The notes beneath the pieces were generated by a model. That model did not search any database. It was not told the DNA's origin and was given only the letters and a program-made list of their open reading frames with translations. A DNA stretch of 64,000 bases from Desulfobulbus elongatus DSM 2908 (lineage in GTDB: Bacteria > Desulfobacterota > Desulfobulbia > Desulfobulbales > Desulfobulbaceae). A program made the translations under genes and the position numbers. The stretch spans positions 1-64,000 of the forward strand of contig NZ_JHZB01000009.1 of NCBI RefSeq assembly GCF_000621145.1, given 5' to 3'. Positions 59,753 to 64,000 of this stretch are shown here, in pieces (within the stretch, counting starts at the first letter, position 1; each line of letters starts with the position of its first letter).

Positions 59753-60927
59753 CAGCGTCGTTCTCCTCCGGCCACGCTCAGGTGTTTCTTGAAGCCGTCC
59801 TTGTCGTTGCAGAGATCCAGGGCGATCTCCTTGCCGATCTTGCCGTTTTTCACCAAGCGGGCCAACTCCTGGTCCAGGGTCCACATGCCGTCCCTGGCCC
59901 CGGACTCCATCATCGAGTAGAGCTGCCTGGTCTTGGAGTTCTGGATCAGGTTGGCCGCCGCCGTGGTCACCATCAGCAGCTCCACCACCGGCACCCGGCC
60001 CGTGCCGTCCAGCGAGGGCACCAGCCGTTGGGCGATCACCGCCCGCAGCACCATGGAGATGCGATGGCGGGCCACGCCTTGCTCCTCGCCCGAGAAGTAG
60101 CCGATGAACCGCTCGATGGCGCCGATGGCCTCGCCGGTGTGCAGGGTCGAGAACACCAGGTGCCCGGTTTCGGCGGCGATGATCGAGGCCTGCATGGTTT
60201 CCAGGTCGCGCATCTCGCCGACCATGATCACGTCCGGGTCCTCGCGCATGGCGGCGCGTACTGCCTCGGCATAGCTGGGCACGTCGCGGTGAACCTCGCG
60301 GTGGTGCACCAGGCTCTTGCGGCTCTGATGCACGAATTCCACCGGGTCCTCGACCGTGAGGACGTGGCACTCGCGGTTGCGGTTGATCTCGTCGAGCAGG
60401 ACCGCCAGGGTCGAGGACTTGCCGCTGCCGGTGGCGCCGGTGACCAGCACCAGCCCGGATTTGAGATAGGCCAGCTCGCGCAGCCGCGAGGGCAGGCCCA
60501 GTTCCTCCAGGCTGAGGATGTGCTGATCCAGGTGGCGAACGGCCATGGCCGGCTTGCCCATCTCCCGGTAGCAGTTGATCCGGAACCGCTCGCCGTCGCT
60601 GGACGAGTGCCCCAGGTCGGCGGTCCAGCGCTCGGCGAACTCGCGCCGCTGCGCCTCGCTCATGACGGCGTCGGCCATGGCGGCCACCGCCTCGGCGGTG
60701 TAGACAGTCTCGCCGGAGGCCCGCAGCCTGCCGTTGATCCGGTAACTGATCGGTTTGTTGCTGGAAAGGTGCATGTCCGAGGCCCCCTGCTCGACGCAGC
60801 GGCGCAGCAGACCGTCCAGCTGTTCGCCGTATCCGTCCACGTTCGTCCGTTCCGCCCGAGGGCGGGCTCCTTTGCCTGTCTCGGCCCGATCCCGCACTGG
60901 GCCTGTTTCCTCTCTGACCGCACTCAC
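59752..60927 (-). CDS. PilT/PilU-family retraction-type ATPase
   Basis: A 391-residue ATPase. A basic, disordered N-terminus of about 30 residues precedes the PilT-type PAS-like domain (LLRRCVEQGASDMHLSSNKP). The motor follows with Walker A GATGSGKSST (164-173), VLTVEDPVEFVHQ, Asp box REDPDVIMVGEMRD and LVFSTLHTGEAIGAIERFI. No Cys zinc set is present, as expected for PilT/PilU. It overlaps PilO upstream by 4 bases. Its presence argues for a dynamic pilus more than a classical type II secretion system. Confidence 0.92.
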   Translation of the reverse strand: MSAVREETGPVRDRAETGKGARPRAERTNVDGYGEQLDGLLRRCVEQGASDMHLSSNKPISYRINGRLRASGETVYTAEAVAAMADAVMSEAQRREFAERWTADLGHSSSDGERFRINCYREMGKPAMAVRHLDQHILSLEELGLPSRLRELAYLKSGLVLVTGATGSGKSSTLAVLLDEINRNRECHVLTVEDPVEFVHQSRKSLVHHREVHRDVPSYAEAVRAAMREDPDVIMVGEMRDLETMQASIIAAETGHLVFSTLHTGEAIGAIERFIGYFSGEEQGVARHRISMVLRAVIAQRLVPSLDGTGRVPVVELLMVTTAAANLIQNSKTRQLYSMMESGARDGMWTLDQELARLVKNGKIGKEIALDLCNDKDGFKKHLSVAGGERR

Positions 60928-61622
60928 ATCGACAATTCCAGAAAGACATTGAGCGTGCCGTCGTCCGGGCCGGCGGGCGATGCTGCTGCGCTTCCTCCCG
61001 TGCCCGAGCCCTTGAGGTGGCTGGCGTACAATCGCACCTGCATGGGTGAGACATAGAACGACAGCTCCTTGAGGCCGCGCAGAAAGGCGATCAGGGGCTG
61101 ATACTGCCCCACGGCCCGGACCACCAGCAGGGGCCGTCCCAGGGTCGGGTCCAATGCCACCTGCGCGGAGCCTCCCTCATGCTGCTGCTGCCCGCGGCCG
61201 AGCAGTTCCGCGCCACCCTTGCCCTCCAGTCCCTTGCGGACCACCGAGGTCAGCGTCACCCCGGTACGCCGGGCCAGGTTCGATATTTCCAGCAGCAGTT
61301 GCTGGCGCATGTCGCTGGAGTCGAGCGGCGCGAAGCCGGTATCCAACTCATTGAACGATTCCTTGATCTCGCGCAGTTTCTCTTCCGTCTCCTCAGCCTT
61401 GCGGTTGACGATCTTCGGGTCGACCGTGGGCGCCTTGATATCGGTATCCGTCCGGACCTCGATGCGGTTCGCCCGACGGCTGACCATCTTCTTTGCTTCG
61501 AAATACTTTTTGAAACTGTGGGGATACAGCAGCATGCCGTACAGGCCGACGATCAGAAACACGATAATGACCTGTACCTTCAGCCGGTCGCCGGGCGACA
61601 TTTTACGCCATTTATCGAGCAT
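60924..61622 (-). CDS. PilO/GspM-like inner-membrane alignment protein
   Basis: A 232-residue bitopic protein: short basic cytoplasmic start (MLDKWRKMSPGDRLKVQ), one helix (VIIVFLIVGLYGMLLYP), a periplasmic coiled coil (about 60-110), then a ferredoxin-like domain (LLEISNLARRTGVTLTSVV ... VRAVGQYQPLIAFLRGL). This is the PilO layout. It forms the alignment subcomplex with the PilN part of the preceding gene and PilP. Start is 1 base after the upstream stop, with CCAGG ahead. Confidence 0.8.
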   Translation of the reverse strand: MLDKWRKMSPGDRLKVQVIIVFLIVGLYGMLLYPHSFKKYFEAKKMVSRRANRIEVRTDTDIKAPTVDPKIVNRKAEETEEKLREIKESFNELDTGFAPLDSSDMRQQLLLEISNLARRTGVTLTSVVRKGLEGKGGAELLGRGQQQHEGGSAQVALDPTLGRPLLVVRAVGQYQPLIAFLRGLKELSFYVSPMQVRLYASHLKGSGTGGSAAASPAGPDDGTLNVFLELSM

Positions 61623-61623
61623 G

Positions 61624-63486
61624 TTACCTGGAGCCTCTGGCATTGGATTTCCTGGCGGCCTGTACCGACTTCGACTGTGCCGGTTTTGCCGTCCCCTTCT
61701 CGGCGGGTGGAGGGGATGTGACACCGGGTTTGTTGTCGGCCGGTGCCGAGGCCTGGGTCAGCCAGATACTGAGCTGGTAGCCATCGAGACCCAGCCGGCC
61801 CTTGGCCCGGATCAGCTTGACATCCCTGACCCGGAACTTCCACGGCTGCAACTGCTCGTTGAGGGTGTTGGCGAACTGCTGGCCATCGGTATCGGTCAGG
61901 GCCCAGCCGGCAAGATAGAACCCCTTGCGGTCCGCGCTCTCTTCCAGGGAATCGAGCAGCACCAGCTCTCCGATGGATTCGCCCAGGACCTGGAGCAGGC
62001 CGGGGATCAATTCCTGCCGGTGGCGGATGACGTTGTCGAGGATGTCGCGCTGTCGTTCCGCCTCCCGGAGTTCCTGTTCCTTGGCCGCAAGGGCGGCCTG
62101 GGCCTTTCTCGCTTCCGCCGCCATCTCCTCGGCTTGTTTCTTGAGCTGCATCTTTGTCGCGTATTCCACGTCGAGCCGATCCAGCTCATCCTGGTACCTG
62201 GTGCCCTGAATTCGGAAATAGGTGTCCAGCACACCTAAACTCAGCACAATCAGGCCGATTCCCATCCAGGGCCAGAGATCCCTGCGCTTCCACAGCGGCG
62301 GCGCGGGCGGCTGGGCTACGATCGGCGCCATGGGCATCCCCTTGCCGCCCAACCCCAGATGATGACGGGCCACTCCGGACAGGGCGGCCAACCGATCTCC
62401 ATCCAGCGGCTGCGGACTGTCGCCGAGCGGGGGCGTCACCCGCAGTCCCCGGCGGCCGTAGGCCCGATCCAGGGCAGCGGCCAACTCCGGCCACTGGTCG
62501 CCGGGCGCGCTCAGGTACAGCCGGTTGCACAGGGCCGGCAGCAAGTCGCCCACGGCCTCGACCACCTCGGCCGCCACGGCGCGGCCGTGGGCGCAGGGTT
62601 TCAACCGCATGGCCTCGATGCGGCGGCCCCTGCCCAGAAACAGGCTCCACTGTTCCGGCCCCGCATCCACCAGCAGCCAGTCAGCTTCCGGGGGAATCAG
62701 CGGCAGGCAGGCCCCCGTCCGGGGATAGATCCGAGCAAGGAAGACACCGTGTTTTTTGAAAGCCCTGGCCCAGCCGTCACACAGGCCCGAACCGACCCCG
62801 GCCACCAGCCAGGAAAAGCTGTCCTCTTCCTCCTCGCCCGCCGCCTGGCCGAACCAGCCGGTGGCCAGTTCCTCGTCGCCGGCGGTAAGCTGTTCCTGCA
62901 GCAGCAGGCATTCCTCCAGATGTTCCCTGGCAACCACTTCCCCGTAGAGGGCCGCATTGAGCCGCCGGCCCTCGGCCTGGGCCCGGCTTTCCAGCTCGCG
63001 CCGCTGTTCGTGGCTGAGATGGCCCCGGCCCATGAGCAGAGCGCCCAGGGTCCAGAGTTCGTTCTGCTGGACCACGAGTTCCTCCAGTTCCCAGCGGACC
63101 ATCTCGGCCATCTGGGCGGCGGGACGCGGCTTTTTCGGATTGACCGGCAGGGAGAGCAGCGCGCCGGCGGCGCAGGGAGTGAGCAGGACGGCGGTTCGGG
63201 GCAGCCGCTTCCTGGACTGGCTTTTGAGCTGAGCCAGCACCTCGCCGACCGCCACGGCCCTGTCGGGAGCTGACGACAAGGCCGTGGCGCCCAGGGCAAA
63301 GGCCGACGAGGTTGTGCACGATGCCACCGCGCCGTGGAGGCCGGTGCCGGTCTCCTCGAACACCAGGACCCGGCCCGGCTTGCTCAGCTTGCCGAGTTTT
63401 TTGAACTGTTTGAAATCGATCCCGATCCTGGGGATGTTCAACTTACGCATGAGAGACCCGCGCCGCCCACCGGCGCCAACGTTCAT
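61624..63486 (-). CDS. Fused PilM-PilN (MshI/GspL-like) pilus assembly protein
   Basis: A 620-residue protein joining two usually separate components. Residues about 20-380 are a degenerate actin-like domain (IGIDFKQFKKLG, WLVAGVGSGLCDGW, DWLLVDAGPEQWSLFLGRG), as in MshI/PilM/GspL. A helix at about 405-423 (WMGIGLIVLSLGVLDTYF), a coiled coil (about 430-480) and a PilN domain (about 490-575, LVLLDSLEESADRKGFYLAG) follow, then a Pro/Lys-rich tail. ATG at 63486 overlaps the preceding stop (TAATG); MRKLNIPRIG at 63450 is an alternative start. GspL has a similar topology, so GspL-like is the other possible name. Confidence 0.82.
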   Translation of the reverse strand: MNVGAGGRRGSLMRKLNIPRIGIDFKQFKKLGKLSKPGRVLVFEETGTGLHGAVASCTTSSAFALGATALSSAPDRAVAVGEVLAQLKSQSRKRLPRTAVLLTPCAAGALLSLPVNPKKPRPAAQMAEMVRWELEELVVQQNELWTLGALLMGRGHLSHEQRRELESRAQAEGRRLNAALYGEVVAREHLEECLLLQEQLTAGDEELATGWFGQAAGEEEEDSFSWLVAGVGSGLCDGWARAFKKHGVFLARIYPRTGACLPLIPPEADWLLVDAGPEQWSLFLGRGRRIEAMRLKPCAHGRAVAAEVVEAVGDLLPALCNRLYLSAPGDQWPELAAALDRAYGRRGLRVTPPLGDSPQPLDGDRLAALSGVARHHLGLGGKGMPMAPIVAQPPAPPLWKRRDLWPWMGIGLIVLSLGVLDTYFRIQGTRYQDELDRLDVEYATKMQLKKQAEEMAAEARKAQAALAAKEQELREAERQRDILDNVIRHRQELIPGLLQVLGESIGELVLLDSLEESADRKGFYLAGWALTDTDGQQFANTLNEQLQPWKFRVRDVKLIRAKGRLGLDGYQLSIWLTQASAPADNKPGVTSPPPAEKGTAKPAQSKSVQAARKSNARGSR

Positions 63487-64000
63487 TACGGATTGATCGG
63501 CCGTTCAAACGGCACAAGCGTTGTTCCGGGAACATAGGTAAAAATTTTCCAGGGAGGCGAGCCGGCGGGAAAGGGCTTGTTTGTATTGCAGACCAACGGA
63601 ATTCCCGAGCATTCAAATACGCCCCAGGCCATTCGCCCCTGATAGAGGTAGGTGTCAACATCGTACAGTTTCACGCCTGAAACTTCTTGAACGCCTTCGA
63701 AAATAAATTCCGGGACCTTTTCGGATCCATCCCAGGTTACTTCCACAGGGTCGGAGACGAGACGTTCGAGATTGCCATTGTGGACCCGCGTGATGATGAA
63801 GCCGAGGGTATGACTGGGACGCCAATGACCATGTGTGCTGTTGTGACAATCTATCTCGCTGTTAATTTGTGGCTTCGGAACGGACCTAGTCCATCCAGCA
63901 TCATTTTGCGCACATTCGAGTTCCGTCTCGTACGCCGGGTTGGAACAGGTTCCCGATTTCCAGGTCCATGCTGCTGCTGAACACGCACTGCGCTTGTGTT
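63486..64000 (-). CDS. Cys-rich protein at the head of the pilus-like operon (5' part beyond window)
   Basis: An open frame runs from the window edge to the TAA at 63486, at least 171 residues, with no internal stop. It is rich in Cys, Trp, Thr and Asn (TWKSGTCSNPAYETELECAQ ... EIDCHNSTHGHWRPSH ... FECSGIPLVCNTNKPFPAG). This points to a disulfide-bonded extracytoplasmic domain such as a minor pilin, adhesin or PilY1/MshQ-like tip protein. An ATG-like start at 63746 (GTG) would give only 86 residues and breaks the continuous frame. Stop overlaps the next start (TAATG). The family is not recognised. Confidence 0.6.
   Translation of the reverse strand, partial: HKRSACSAAAWTWKSGTCSNPAYETELECAQNDAGWTRSVPKPQINSEIDCHNSTHGHWRPSHTLGFIITRVHNGNLERLVSDPVEVTWDGSEKVPEFIFEGVQEVSGVKLYDVDTYLYQGRMAWGVFECSGIPLVCNTNKPFPAGSPPWKIFTYVPGTTLVPFERPINP

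Noticed and set aside
59753-61054. A 430-codon upstream extension of the GspE-type ATPase
   Set aside because: It is out of frame with, and lies wholly over, the PilT-type gene; the TGATG junction gives the true start.

Overview
The window is GC-rich, bacterial and almost fully coding. Gene content suggests an anaerobic or sulfate-reducer-like Desulfobacterota (deltaproteobacterial) chromosome. The evidence is a tRNA-Leu-tig-clpP-clpX-lon block, an iron-containing alcohol dehydrogenase run by a PAS kinase and a sigma54 activator, a DUF362 protein with a NapH/NapG-like 4Fe-4S membrane protein, DUF1848, a NodT-type RND pump and frequent 1-4 nt start/stop overlaps. The lineage is an inference from gene families; no rRNA is present to confirm it.

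Layout: 1-180 is the start of an ISL3-type transposase. 370-531 holds tRNA-Val and tRNA-Asp with their own promoter and terminator. 648-6342 is the proteostasis operon lon-clpX-clpP-tig (minus strand), headed by tRNA-Leu. 6633-16000 is a metabolic stretch: a frameshifted MFS transporter, a YhdH-type reductase, PpnN, a DJ-1/PfpI protein, a MotA-like orphan, a nitroreductase, malic enzyme and DUF1848. 16275-19953 is an alcohol dehydrogenase/kinase/activator operon with a candidate sigma54 promoter and two spaced direct repeats as candidate activator sites. 20116-24831 is DUF362, a fused Fe-S protein, moeA and an HTH/periplasmic-binding-like protein. A Lon-like protease, an OmpA lipoprotein, DUF4126, an HD-GYP protein and a phosphate transporter with its DUF47 partner follow. 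32900-38681 is a complete RND efflux operon. ndk, a branched-chain-type solute-binding protein and a lytic transglycosylase come next.

41523-47362 is accessory in character. It holds a degenerate ABC ATPase coupled to an iron-type DtxR regulator, a stand-alone HD-GYP phosphodiesterase, a haem lipoprotein with a two-domain Rid protein, and a three-gene cassette with a pseudopilin-like C-terminal domain. 47439-52643 is a MoxR-DUF58-transglutaminase operon with two oddities: the transglutaminase has lost its catalytic Cys, and an FTR1 iron permease is joined to the end. 52875-64000 (minus strand) is a type IV pilus/type II secretion-like assembly operon with a fused PilM-PilN protein, PilO, a PilT-type and a PilB/GspE-type ATPase, PilC, PilP, a secretin with an unusual C-terminal extension resembling DUF3438/VirB9-like conjugation proteins, and a terminal beta-barrel protein.

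The most unusual parts are the pilus-like machine (fused inner-membrane platform plus extended secretin), the FTR1-linked pseudo-transglutaminase operon, and the pseudo-ABC/DtxR pair behind a TTAG-N6-CTAA palindrome.
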